The notes beneath the pieces are model-generated. The model saw only the letters and a program-made list of their open reading frames with translations, did no database searches and was not told the origin of the DNA. A program made the position numbers and the translations under genes. Below are positions 38,066 to 46,162 of a stretch of 64,000 bases of DNA, piece by piece. The stretch's first letter is position 1, and the number at the start of each line of letters is the position of its first letter. Origin of the DNA: Shimia ponticola. GTDB taxonomy: Bacteria > Pseudomonadota > Alphaproteobacteria > Rhodobacterales > Rhodobacteraceae. The stretch lies in assembly GCF_007995215.1 (NCBI RefSeq), contig NZ_VCDK01000003.1:992001-1056000 (forward strand). Reading direction: 5' to 3'.

Positions 38066-38597
38066 CGCCGGACCCGCCTATATATGGACAATGCGGGGTG
38101 TTTTCGCAGCAATCACTGTGTTCATCCTTCTGGCACAGCTGTTGCCGCTTGAGACCACGCCGCGGCGTTGGGTGGCACCTGACCTGTTGCTGGCGTTTAC
38201 GCTGGCATGGACCTTGCGCCGACCAGACATCGTGCCGGTCGCCTTGGTTGCCGCTGTTTTCCTGTTGGCTGACTTTCTTCTGCAACGCCCGCCCGGTCTG
38301 TATACAGCGCTCGTGGTCGTCGCGTCCGAGGTTGCGCGCGCGCGCCATGACGACGTCCGCGAAACCGTCTTTGCTGCCGAATGGTTCACGGCAACGGCTC
38401 TGATCACAGCGGTCTTCTTGCTCTATCTGATCGTGACCGGAATCGTGTCTCCGATCCCAGTGGCGACCGGCCTTTTGCTGATGCAGGCGTTGCTCACAAT
38501 TTTGGTATACCCCTTGGTTGTGGGGCTGTCGCAGGCCATATTCGGCATCAAGATCGCCGCGCAGGGCGAAGTCGATGACAGGGGGCGCAGGCTATGA
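38058..38597 (+). CDS. mreD: Rod shape-determining protein MreD
   Basis: 179 residues, almost entirely hydrophobic with about five transmembrane helices, as expected for MreD, a polytopic component of the elongasome. Sequence conservation in this family is low; the LLPLETTPRRWVAPDLLLAF beginning and the RPPGLYTALVVVASE segment with position between mreC and mrdA support the call. It overlaps mreC by 8 bases and mrdA by 4. Confidence 0.9.
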   Translation: MGSAGPAYIWTMRGVFAAITVFILLAQLLPLETTPRRWVAPDLLLAFTLAWTLRRPDIVPVALVAAVFLLADFLLQRPPGLYTALVVVASEVARARHDDVRETVFAAEWFTATALITAVFLLYLIVTGIVSPIPVATGLLLMQALLTILVYPLVVGLSQAIFGIKIAAQGEVDDRGRRL

Positions 38598-40534
38598 AGC
38601 AGAACCCAAAGACATTGGCAGACGGGCATGCGAAATTCAGCCGCCGGGCGCTTATCTTTGGCGCGGCGCAAGTGGGCGTGCTTGGCATTCTGGGATACCG
38701 CATGCGCGCCCTGCAATTGGAGCAGGCCGAAGAATTCCGGCTTCTGGCCGAAGAAAACCGTATCAACATCCGCTTGCTGCCACCCTCACGCGGTCTGGTT
38801 TTTGACCGCCAAGGCCGGCCTCTGGCCGAGAATGAGCAGAACTATCGCATTGTGATCGTGCGCGAAGACGCAGGCGATGTAGATGCCGTTCTGTCATATC
38901 TGGCGCAGCTGATCGATATGCCGCCCGAGCGGTTGGAGCGCGCCCGCGAAGACATCTTCAAGCATCGCTCTTTTGTGCCGGTCACTGTGGCCGACCGCCT
39001 GTCATGGGATGCCATCGCGCGCGTGTCAGCCAACGCGCCTGCCCTGCCCGGCATCAGCGCCGAGGTGGGCCTGAGCCGTTATTACCCCCGCGCCCAGGAT
39101 ACAGCACATATCCTGGGCTATGTCGGCCCGGTCAGCGACTATGACCTGAGCCGGATCGACGATCAGGATCCGCTCTTGCAGATCCCCAAGTTTCAGATCG
39201 GCAAGACCGGCGTCGAGAACAAGCTTGAGCGCAGCCTGCGCGGCTCTGCCGGGATCCGCCGGATCGAGGTAAATGCCGTCGGCCGTGTCATGCGCGAGTT
39301 AGACCGAGAAGAAGGCCTGCCGGGCGATGACATCCAACTGACCATCGACAGCAAGCTGCAGAACTATGTGCAGACCCGGTTGGGCGGTGAAAGCGCAAGC
39401 GCCGTCGTGATCGACTGTGAAACCGGTGATCTTCTCGCGATCGGCTCAGCGCCCAGCTTTGATCCCAATCTCTTTGTGCGCGGGATTTCCGTAAGCGACT
39501 ACAGCGCGCTGACCGAAAACAAATACCGGCCGCTTCGGAACAAGGCGGCACAGGGGGCCTACCCGCCTGGTTCGACCTTCAAGATGGTCACGGCCATTGC
39601 CGCGCTTGAGGCTGGCGTCGTCGACAGCGAAGAGACGGTTTGGTGCGGTGGGCACTCAGATATTGCCGGGAACCGTTTTCACTGTTGGAAACGCGGCGGG
39701 CACGGACATACCGACCTCCACAAGTCACTGACTGAATCTTGCGATATCTATTACTACGACATCGCCCAGCGCGTCGGCATTGACCGCATAGCGGAGACGG
39801 CGCGCAAACTTGGGTTGGGTATCAAATATGACCTGCCGATGTCGGCGGTCGCGTCTGGTCTGGCTCCTGACAAGGAATGGAAACGGCGTGTTCGTGACGC
39901 GGACTGGCGCATCGGTGACACCGTAAACGCCTCGATCGGACAGGGTTACGTGCTCGCATCGCCGCTTCAGCTTGCCGTCATGTCGGCGCGTCTGGCAACG
40001 GGCCGTTCGGTCACGCCGCGTCTGGTCGCGCGCCGCAATGGGGTGGCGGAACCGTCCGGCGCAGGCGAAGACTTGGGCCTGAACGAAAACATCCTGCGAC
40101 GCATCCGCAAGGCGATGTATTCGGCAACCAACGCGCGCAAAGGCACAGCCTATGGCAGCCGCATCATCGCCGAAGATTTCCGCATGGCGGGCAAAACCGG
40201 TACCACGCAGGTGCGTCGGATCACGGCAGAAGAGCGCGCAGCGGGTATCACCAAGAACGAAGACCGCAAGTGGGAGCACCGCGACCACGCGCTCTTTGTG
40301 AACTTTGCCCCCTTCGACAATCCAAGGATTGCTGTCGCAGTGGTCGTCGAACATGGCGGATCGGGCAGCCGCGCTGCCGCGCCAATTGCGCGCGACATCA
40401 CGCTTCAGGCGCTTTATGGCGACACCCCTCCGCTGGATGCTTATCCGGCCAAGGATCGCGAACTGATCCGGCAACGGCAGGAAACCTTTCCCCAGTGGTC
40501 CGAGGCCACGCCGAAATCCCCGACGCAGGCGTGA
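38594..40534 (+). CDS. mrdA: Penicillin-binding protein 2 (elongasome transpeptidase)
   Basis: 646 residues. Class B PBP that cross-links peptidoglycan during side-wall growth. A single N-terminal helix (about 17-33) anchors it; the dimerisation domain follows (PPSRGLVFDRQGRPLAENE). Transpeptidase motifs: SxxK with S327 and K330 in PPGSTFKM, the SxN equivalent in TESCDIYYYD (S-C-D, typical of PBP2), and KTG at K534 in MAGKTGTTQV. Start overlaps mreD by four bases, and rodA follows three bases after the stop. Confidence 0.95.
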   Translation: MKQNPKTLADGHAKFSRRALIFGAAQVGVLGILGYRMRALQLEQAEEFRLLAEENRINIRLLPPSRGLVFDRQGRPLAENEQNYRIVIVREDAGDVDAVLSYLAQLIDMPPERLERAREDIFKHRSFVPVTVADRLSWDAIARVSANAPALPGISAEVGLSRYYPRAQDTAHILGYVGPVSDYDLSRIDDQDPLLQIPKFQIGKTGVENKLERSLRGSAGIRRIEVNAVGRVMRELDREEGLPGDDIQLTIDSKLQNYVQTRLGGESASAVVIDCETGDLLAIGSAPSFDPNLFVRGISVSDYSALTENKYRPLRNKAAQGAYPPGSTFKMVTAIAALEAGVVDSEETVWCGGHSDIAGNRFHCWKRGGHGHTDLHKSLTESCDIYYYDIAQRVGIDRIAETARKLGLGIKYDLPMSAVASGLAPDKEWKRRVRDADWRIGDTVNASIGQGYVLASPLQLAVMSARLATGRSVTPRLVARRNGVAEPSGAGEDLGLNENILRRIRKAMYSATNARKGTAYGSRIIAEDFRMAGKTGTTQVRRITAEERAAGITKNEDRKWEHRDHALFVNFAPFDNPRIAVAVVVEHGGSGSRAAAPIARDITLQALYGDTPPLDAYPAKDRELIRQRQETFPQWSEATPKSPTQA

Positions 40535-40537
40535 TCC

Positions 40538-41683
40538 ATGAGCTATCTTGAATATCGCCTGCAAACCGTTCCGACGGGGCTGCGAAAGGTTCTGCATCTG
40601 AACTGGCCGTTGATCCTTCTGATCTGCGCCATCGCGTCGGTTGGGTTCCTGATGCTGTACTCCGTGGCCGGTGGCAGCCTGTCTGTCTGGGCCGAGCCGC
40701 AGATGAAACGCTTTGCCATGGGGATGTTTCTTCTCTTTGTCGTGGCGATGGTGCCCATCTGGTTCTGGCGCAACATGTCCACAGTCGGTTACGTCCTGAC
40801 CCTTTTGCTGTTGGTCTATGTCGAATTCGCTGGTGCCACGGGCATGGGCGCGCAGCGCTGGATTGATCTTGGCTTCATGCGGCTGCAGCCGTCTGAGTTG
40901 ATGAAGATCACAATGGTCATGTTTCTGGCGGCCTATTACGACTGGCTACCGATCGAGAAAACGTCGCGCCCGGTCTGGGTGCTTGTTCCTGTGATCCTGA
41001 TCATGCTGCCGGTCTTGCTTGTCTTGAGACAACCGGACCTTGGGACCTCCATCCTGTTGATGGCTGGCGGCGGGACCATCATGTTCATCGCAGGCGTGCA
41101 TTGGGCCTACTTTGCGACCGTCATCGGCACAGCCGTGGCCGCTGTTGTCGCCGTGTTCCAGTCGCGCGGACAGGATTGGCAGTTGCTCAAGGACTATCAG
41201 TACAGACGCATCGATACGTTCCTTGATCCGTCGCAGGATCCGCTTGGTGCAGGCTACCACATCACGCAGGCCAAGATCGCTCTGGGCTCTGGCGGTTGGA
41301 GCGGTCGCGGCTTCATGCAAGGCACTCAATCTCGCCTGAACTTCCTACCCGAAAAACATACTGACTTCATCTTCACGACACTGGCCGAAGAGTTCGGGTT
41401 CATCGGCGCGTTCTCACTTTTGATACTTTATGCGCTTGTGATCTTTTTCTGCGTCGTCTCGGCCTTGTCGAACAAGGATCGCTTTGCCTCACTTTTGACC
41501 TTCGGGATCGCCGCGACCTTCTTTTTCTTCTTTGCCGTGAACATGGCGATGGTGATGGGTCTTGCACCGGTTGTCGGTGTGCCGCTGCCGCTGGTCAGCT
41601 ATGGTGGCTCGGCCATGTTGGTGCTGCTGATTGCCTTTGGTCTGGTGCAGAGCGCGCATGTCCATCGGCCGCGTCAGGCCTGA
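40538..41683 (+). CDS. rodA: RodA peptidoglycan glycosyltransferase
   Basis: 381 residues, about ten transmembrane helices, SEDS family. Polymerises lipid II during elongation together with PBP2. Typical segments: GAQRWIDLGFMRLQPSELMKI with the SEDS Trp-Ile-Asp and Pro-Ser-Glu residues, LVLRQPDLGTSILL, FLPEKHTDFIFTTLAEEFGF and VVGVPLPLVSYGGSAML. The catalytic Asp of the SEDS family lies in the periplasmic loop region that includes EKHTDFIF. Last gene of the mre operon. Confidence 0.96.
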   Translation: MSYLEYRLQTVPTGLRKVLHLNWPLILLICAIASVGFLMLYSVAGGSLSVWAEPQMKRFAMGMFLLFVVAMVPIWFWRNMSTVGYVLTLLLLVYVEFAGATGMGAQRWIDLGFMRLQPSELMKITMVMFLAAYYDWLPIEKTSRPVWVLVPVILIMLPVLLVLRQPDLGTSILLMAGGGTIMFIAGVHWAYFATVIGTAVAAVVAVFQSRGQDWQLLKDYQYRRIDTFLDPSQDPLGAGYHITQAKIALGSGGWSGRGFMQGTQSRLNFLPEKHTDFIFTTLAEEFGFIGAFSLLILYALVIFFCVVSALSNKDRFASLLTFGIAATFFFFFAVNMAMVMGLAPVVGVPLPLVSYGGSAMLVLLIAFGLVQSAHVHRPRQA

Positions 41684-41740
41684 CCTTTCCGCTTTACGCC
41701 CGCGTTCATAGGGCTAGGGTCACCGCGAAGCGGAGGATCC

Positions 41741-42145
41741 ATGTTTCATCTGGCCATCAACGTCACCGATCTTGATAAGGCGCGCGCTTTTTACGGCGGC
41801 ATTCTGGATTGCCCGGAGGGGCGCAGCACCGACACTTGGGTCGACTTCGACTTTTTCGGGCATCAGCTTTCGCTCCATCTCGGACCGCCCTTGCCGCATG
41901 CCCCGACTGGTAAAGTCGGCGATCACATGGTCCCGATGCCGCATTTCGGCGCGGTTCTTCCCCTGACTGCATGGCAGGAAACGGCAAGACGTCTGGAGCA
42001 AGCTGGGATCGACTTTGTCCTTCCACCGACCCAACGCTTTGCCGGTGAACCCGGCGAGCAATGGACCATGTTTTTCCACGACCCCTGCGGGAACCCGATC
42101 GAGTTGAAGGGGTTTGCCGATATGACGAAGGTGACCGCCACATGA
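41741..42145 (+). CDS. VOC family (glyoxalase/extradiol dioxygenase fold) protein
   Basis: 134 residues. The start FHLAINVTDLDKARAFYGGIL and the end MFFHDPCGNPIELKGF are the two halves of a vicinal oxygen chelate module, with metal-ligand candidates H (position 3) and E (ELKG). Function is not predictable: lyase, dioxygenase and resistance proteins share this fold. A CGGAGGAT ribosome binding site precedes the ATG. Overlaps the ghrA start by four bases, so it is translated together with a glyoxylate/hydroxypyruvate reductase. Confidence 0.8.
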   Translation: MFHLAINVTDLDKARAFYGGILDCPEGRSTDTWVDFDFFGHQLSLHLGPPLPHAPTGKVGDHMVPMPHFGAVLPLTAWQETARRLEQAGIDFVLPPTQRFAGEPGEQWTMFFHDPCGNPIELKGFADMTKVTAT

Positions 42146-43074
42146 CCCTGACCGTTTTGTTCGCCGCCAAGTCCGAGAGCTGGTCGGTCTATGAAGCCGC
42201 GCTGACAGCAGCGTTTTCAGAGGCGGAACTGAATGCCGACCTCGTGCTCGAGGCCGAGCCCGACACCGTCGACTACATCATCTATGCGCCTGACTCCGAA
42301 CTTCAGGATTTCACGCTTTACACCTCCTGCAAGGCTGTCTTGAATCTTTGGGCTGGCGTCGAAAACGTTGTCGGCAACGAGAGCCTGACACAGCCACTGG
42401 CGCGCATGGTTGATCCCGGCATGACGGCAGGCATGGTCGAATATGTCACCGCACATGTCATGCGCCATCATCTTGATCTTGATCGCTATATCAAACTGAC
42501 CGAGCCGCTCTGGGAACCGAAGATGCCCAAGCTGGCAGAGGATCGGGTGGTGACCATCCTTGGCCTTGGCGCACTTGGTGGGGCCTGTGCAACGACCTTG
42601 GCCAGCCTTGGCTTTCAGGTCCGTGGCTGGAGCCGGTCCCAGAAGTCAATCGACGGCGTGGCAACCTTTTCGGCGGGGCCAGGTCTGGCAGAGGCGCTGC
42701 CGGGGACAGAAATCCTCGTCCTTCTCACGCCTTTGACCGACGACACGGAAAACATCATCGACGCGAATGCTCTCTCGCTGCTGGCGGAGGGCGCGGTGAT
42801 CATCAATCCGGGGCGCGGTCCATTGATCGACGATGATGCCTTGCTGAATGCGCTGGATGACTGCCAGATTTCACATGCGACCTTGGATGTGTTCCGCGAA
42901 GAACCGCTGCCGCCCAATCACCCGTTCTGGAACGACCCACGCGTGACGGTGACACCGCATGTCGCCTCGTTCACGCGCCCGAAAACCGCTTCTCGACAGA
43001 TCGCCGCAAACATTCAACGCAGCGAAAACGGCGAACCGCTTATCGGTCTCGTGGATCGCGAAGCGGGCTACTAG
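42142..43074 (+). CDS. ghrA: Glyoxylate/hydroxypyruvate reductase A family
   Basis: 310 residues. GhrA-type D-2-hydroxyacid dehydrogenase, distinguished from the GhrB type at 15967 by its length, the LNLWAGVENVV segment and the late EEPLPPNHPFWNDPRVTVTPHVAS stretch carrying Glu and catalytic His. Nucleotide-binding ILGLGALGGACATTLASLGF and the arginine in NPGRGPLIDD are present. Reduces glyoxylate and hydroxypyruvate with NADPH in E. coli. The ATG at 42142 overlaps the VOC stop; the longer frame from 42061 would overlap further without support. Confidence 0.88.
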   Translation: MTLTVLFAAKSESWSVYEAALTAAFSEAELNADLVLEAEPDTVDYIIYAPDSELQDFTLYTSCKAVLNLWAGVENVVGNESLTQPLARMVDPGMTAGMVEYVTAHVMRHHLDLDRYIKLTEPLWEPKMPKLAEDRVVTILGLGALGGACATTLASLGFQVRGWSRSQKSIDGVATFSAGPGLAEALPGTEILVLLTPLTDDTENIIDANALSLLAEGAVIINPGRGPLIDDDALLNALDDCQISHATLDVFREEPLPPNHPFWNDPRVTVTPHVASFTRPKTASRQIAANIQRSENGEPLIGLVDREAGY

Positions 43075-43081
43075 CCCGTCT

Positions 43082-43115
43082 CAATCTTCTTGCCAAAAAT
43101 ACTTCCGCCGGAGGC
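43082..43115 (-). repeat. Dispersed intergenic motif, copy 4
   Basis: On the minus strand the site reads GCCTCCGGCGGAAGTATTTT followed by TGGCAAGAAGATTG. It is 8 bases beyond the ghrA stop in the 72-base gap between convergent genes. A second CCGGAGGC/TCCGTCGGAG-like piece follows, so the copy may be partly duplicated. Confidence 0.5.
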
Positions 43116-43146
43116 AATCTTCCGTCGGAGACAGCGCTGCGTTTGA

Positions 43147-43929
43147 CTAGCGCAGCTTGGGTGGCTTGTCCGGGTTCATACCCGGTGCGGAAGGTCCCGT
43201 GGCTGCAGGCGCTGTTGGTTCTGGCAGATCAAACCGAAGACCCACCTTGGACAATTTGGCCGACACGCCATCGGAGGCCGCAAAAAACGCCACGTCCAAC
43301 TGTCCGGCATCAATGCCGGAAAAAGTCAGTGCCTCATTCGCGGCTTGCGACAAGGCGCGCTCTGCGCCCGGTGCCGCATCGATAAAGGCAAGCATGTGGC
43401 CCTTGGAGCCATCTTCATATGTGACCAACGCCAAATACGCCGTACGCGCGGCCGCGCCCATCAACGCAAGTTTGGCGTCGAGCGCTGACAAGAGCAGTTC
43501 CGGCAAGCCACCAGGGCGCTCGATCACTTTGGGTCGTGCTTGCGCCTCTTGCGGCGCTTCGCTCAGCGTTCCTGCCAACCAATCCACGGCCTGCGCATCC
43601 ATCAGGTAGGCCGAAGGAGCAACTTCAAGGTTCACGCCAAGACCAAGGTTCTGACCTTGCAGCATATGGATCAGCGCGCGCCCTGACAGGGCCGCATATG
43701 GGGCTTGATCTCCTACAAATTCAGCCAGCCGCTCTTCCAGATCAAAGACCAGGACAAAGTCGCCGTCGTCGGTCCGGAACACATTCGGTTCGATGCTCTC
43801 GGCGGTCGCCTCTTTGCCCAAAAGCAGGAAAAGCTCTGCATCTGCCAGCCGCTCGTAAAAGCGCAGGCGCGCAGCATCATCTTCCGGAGCAGCCTCCATC
43901 GCGGCGTGGGCCGTGTCGAGTGGCGTCAT
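43147..43929 (-). CDS. SseB N-terminal domain protein
   Basis: 260 residues. The N-terminal half resembles the SseB domain (YERLADAELFLLL, VLVFDLEERLAEFVG, PYAALSGRALIHML, GLGVNLEVAPSAYLMD). In E. coli SseB is a rhodanese-associated enhancer of serine sensitivity; in other bacteria the domain is found in proteins of unknown role. The last 25 residues are a proline-rich tail. The ATG overlaps the stop of the uracil-DNA glycosylase-like gene (ATGA), so the two are co-expressed. Confidence 0.75.
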   Translation of the reverse strand: MTPLDTAHAAMEAAPEDDAARLRFYERLADAELFLLLGKEATAESIEPNVFRTDDGDFVLVFDLEERLAEFVGDQAPYAALSGRALIHMLQGQNLGLGVNLEVAPSAYLMDAQAVDWLAGTLSEAPQEAQARPKVIERPGGLPELLLSALDAKLALMGAAARTAYLALVTYEDGSKGHMLAFIDAAPGAERALSQAANEALTFSGIDAGQLDVAFFAASDGVSAKLSKVGLRFDLPEPTAPAATGPSAPGMNPDKPPKLR

Positions 43930-44522
43930 AGTACCTCGCTCAGTCTGGCACGCAGGGCCGGGATCAGATCGGCCTCAAACCAAGGGTTGCGCGCGATCCA
44001 AGCGTTATTGCGCCATGACGGGTGCGGCAAGGGAAAGACCGACGGCGCATGGTCGCGCCACCCCAAGACGCGCTCTGTCACCTTGCCTTTGCCCAGATGC
44101 CATTCCTGCGAATAGCCCCCGATCAGCAAGGTGACCGCCACATCCGGAAACAGGCGCAACACCCGATCTCGCCATGTTCGCGCGCAAACAGGCGGCGGAG
44201 GCAAGTCACTGCCTTTGGGGTCATAGCCCGGAAAGCAAAACGCCATCGGCACGATCGCGATCTTGGACTGATCGTAAAACACGTCCTCGCCCAGGTTCAT
44301 CCACGACCGCAGCCGGACGCCGGAGGGATCGGTAAAGGGGCGCTCGGCCTTGTGGGCGCGCATGCCCGGAGCCTGACTGGCGATCAGGACCCGCGCGCCG
44401 GGGCGAAACCATGTCACCGGTCGCGGACGATGGCGCGTAGCTGTGGCGGCAAACCGGTCGGCACAAATACGGCAGGCCGACAGCGCATCATATGTTTCAC
44501 CGTAGTCGTGAAGGTCATCCAT
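43926..44522 (-). CDS. Uracil-DNA glycosylase family protein
   Basis: 198 residues from the ATG at 44522. The pattern fits the YqfB/UDG-like superfamily group found in Alphaproteobacteria: CRICADRF near the start, VLIASQAPGMRAHKAERPFTD (motif A-like region), MNLGEDVFYD, IVPMAFCFPGYDPKGSDLPPP and the late LPHPSWRNNAW with the His-Pro-Ser of motif B. It may remove damaged bases or bind DNA; catalytic activity is unproven. No ribosome binding site is seen; a promoter (44529-44556) is placed so that transcription would start at the ATG. The longer frame to 44771 overlaps arsR and is unlikely. Confidence 0.75.
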   Translation of the reverse strand: MDDLHDYGETYDALSACRICADRFAATATRHRPRPVTWFRPGARVLIASQAPGMRAHKAERPFTDPSGVRLRSWMNLGEDVFYDQSKIAIVPMAFCFPGYDPKGSDLPPPPVCARTWRDRVLRLFPDVAVTLLIGGYSQEWHLGKGKVTERVLGWRDHAPSVFPLPHPSWRNNAWIARNPWFEADLIPALRARLSEVL

Positions 44523-44528
44523 GCAGCG

Positions 44529-44556
44529 GATGTATCGGCTGCGCCCCGACTGACAA
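44529..44556 (-). promoter_or_regulatory. Promoter for the UDG-like gene, leaderless
   Basis: On the minus strand TTGTCA (44556-44551) and TACATC (44534-44529) are 16 bases apart. The expected start point, six to seven bases further, falls on the A of the ATG at 44522. Together with the missing Shine-Dalgarno sequence this suggests leaderless mRNA. Confidence 0.45.
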
Positions 44557-44572
44557 GCATGGATCGCGGCGC

Positions 44573-44602
44573 TTGACTTTATTTCTACATTTCTAGAAAT
44601 AT
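44573..44602 (+). promoter_or_regulatory. arsR promoter with perfect palindrome operator
   Basis: TTGACT (44573-44578) is a good -35 box. Between it and the arsR ATG lies ATTTCTAGAAAT (44589-44600), a perfect 12-base palindrome that overlaps the expected -10 region (about 44597-44602). ArsR/SmtB repressors bind such AT-rich dyads over their own promoters, so this is the likely autoregulatory site for the arsR-permease operon. Confidence 0.55.
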
Positions 44603-44608
44603 AAAAAT

Positions 44609-44950
44609 ATGAAGCCGCATTCAGATGACGACTCACTCGCACACGCTGCGTCCACATTTGCCGCCTTAGGGTCCGAGCAACGATTGAGCGTGCTACGCAC
44701 TCTTGTCCGCGCGGGCAATGATGGCCTGACGATCGGTGAGTTGGGCGCGCGGGCGGGTGTGACGGGTTCAACGCTCACGCATCACATGAAAATCCTGACA
44801 CAAGCAGGCCTTGTTCAGCAACAGCGACAGGGACGCTCGATCATCTGCGCCGCTGTTGCCTATGATCAGGTCGAAAGCCTGTCCAGATTTCTTCTTTCCG
44901 AATGCTGCGCCGATGCAGCATTCCCGCATACGGACCGTCCCCATGACTGA
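44609..44950 (+). CDS. ArsR/SmtB family transcriptional regulator
   Basis: 113 residues. Winged helix: ALGSEQRLSVLRTLVRAG (helix 1-2), IGELGARAGVTGSTLTHHMKIL (recognition helix) and LVQQQRQGRSIICAAV (wing). No CxCxxC As(III) site is seen near the recognition helix; cysteine pairs near the C-terminus (SECCADAAF) could bind metal or arsenical. The ATG at 44609 has no ribosome binding site and lies about 30 bases after the -35 box, so translation is probably leaderless. It overlaps the permease gene by 8 bases, and probably represses this operon. Confidence 0.85.
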   Translation: MKPHSDDDSLAHAASTFAALGSEQRLSVLRTLVRAGNDGLTIGELGARAGVTGSTLTHHMKILTQAGLVQQQRQGRSIICAAVAYDQVESLSRFLLSECCADAAFPHTDRPHD

Positions 44951-45968
44951 CCTGACGCAGAACCTGCCTGCCACGTTGAAATCCATCCCCAAGGGTTGGC
45001 TGGCCTCGCTGCTTATCCTTGCCTTGCTTGCGATCTTTGACACACAGCAACTGCCTGAAACGTTGGTCTTCACCGCAGACGCGTTGATCGGGACCGCACC
45101 CTTCATTGCCTTCGCCGTGATTGCCGTGGCCTATATCAAGGCGTCCGGCGCTGAATCGATGCTGGCCAAGGTGTTCGAGGGCAACCAAGTGCAGATGGTT
45201 GCGCTTGCGGCTCTGGCGGGCGGTCTATCGCCCTTCTGCTCGTGCGAGGTCATTCCGTTCATCGCAGGCCTCTTGGCCGTTGGCGCGCCGCTTTCGGCTG
45301 TTATGGCATTTTGGCTGTCGTCCCCGCTGATGGACCCGATGATGTTTGCCATCACGGCGGGTGCGATTTCTTGGGAATTTGCGGTGGCAAAGGCGGTCTT
45401 TGCCGTGGGTCTGGGGCTGATGGGCGGCTACGCCACCATGGCGTTCCGCGCCAGCGCCGTCTTTGACGACCCGCTACGTCCAAACACTGCGGTTGGTGGA
45501 TGCGGCTGCGGACCGGCACCATTTTCCGGCAAACCCGTCTGGCAGTTCTGGAGCGACTCCAAGCGCGTCGACACGTTCCGAAGCACCGCGATTGAAAACG
45601 CGCTTTTCCTCTTCAAGTGGTTGACGCTGGCCTATGTGCTGGAAAGCGTGATGCTGGCCTATGTCCCGGCTGAAAGCATCGCAACGCTGCTTGGTGGCGA
45701 CGGCGCAGGCCCGGTGATCCTTGGCGCGCTGATCGGTGGCCCGGCCTATCTGAACGGCTATGCCGCTGTCCCGCTGGTGGGCGAATTGATGAACCAGGGC
45801 ATGGCCGTCGGAGCTGCGATGTCGTTCATCATTGCAGGTGGCGTCAGCTGTATTCCGGCGGCGGTTGCTGTCTGGCCACTGGTGAAACTGCGGGTGTTCA
45901 CCGCCTATATCGGCTTTGGCGTCATCGGCGCGATGATTGCCGGGTTCATCGCGAACGCAACGTTGTAG
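44943..45968 (+). CDS. Permease of the DUF318/ArsP group
   Basis: 341 residues from the ATG at 44943, with about eight to ten transmembrane helices. The SPFCSCEVIPFIAGLLAVGAPL segment and WLSSPLMDPMMF are diagnostic for PF03773 permeases such as YraQ and ArsP, in which the Cys-Ser-Cys motif is thought to bind trivalent organoarsenicals during efflux. A second cysteine motif GGCGCGPAPF lies in the central loop. With arsR directly upstream, export of arsenic compounds or another thiophilic substance is likely but not proven. A strong hairpin follows the stop. Confidence 0.82.
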   Translation: MTDLTQNLPATLKSIPKGWLASLLILALLAIFDTQQLPETLVFTADALIGTAPFIAFAVIAVAYIKASGAESMLAKVFEGNQVQMVALAALAGGLSPFCSCEVIPFIAGLLAVGAPLSAVMAFWLSSPLMDPMMFAITAGAISWEFAVAKAVFAVGLGLMGGYATMAFRASAVFDDPLRPNTAVGGCGCGPAPFSGKPVWQFWSDSKRVDTFRSTAIENALFLFKWLTLAYVLESVMLAYVPAESIATLLGGDGAGPVILGALIGGPAYLNGYAAVPLVGELMNQGMAVGAAMSFIIAGGVSCIPAAVAVWPLVKLRVFTAYIGFGVIGAMIAGFIANATL

Positions 45969-45994
45969 GCGCAATCAGACCCGTATCACCACGT

Positions 45995-46020
45995 TTTCGC
46001 GGCCGCGTGAGGCCGCGAAA
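45995..46020. terminator. Hairpin after the arsR-permease operon
   Basis: TTTCGCGGCC (45995-46004) pairs perfectly with GGCCGCGAAA (46011-46020) around the loop GCGTGA, 26 bases after the permease stop. A short T-rich stretch (GGTTTTG) follows a few bases later, so it may act as a terminator on the plus strand. Confidence 0.5.
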
Positions 46021-46027
46021 CTTGGTT

Positions 46028-46054
46028 TTGCCACATTTCGCTGTTAACTATACT
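46028..46054 (+). promoter_or_regulatory. Possible kpsT promoter
   Basis: TTGCCA (46028-46033) and TATACT (46049-46054) both match the sigma-70 boxes at five of six positions, but the spacing of 15 bases is short. The region 46020-46060 is the most AT-rich part of the 194-base gap before kpsT. Confidence 0.35.
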
Positions 46055-46162
46055 TTTGGCGGCGGTTTGTCCTCTTAAGGGTTGAACACGCATTAATGAT
46101 CCCGCGCTAAGACGGGGCAGCGGTGCCGGTATGGGCACTAGAGCAAACCAGAGGCTGAACGG

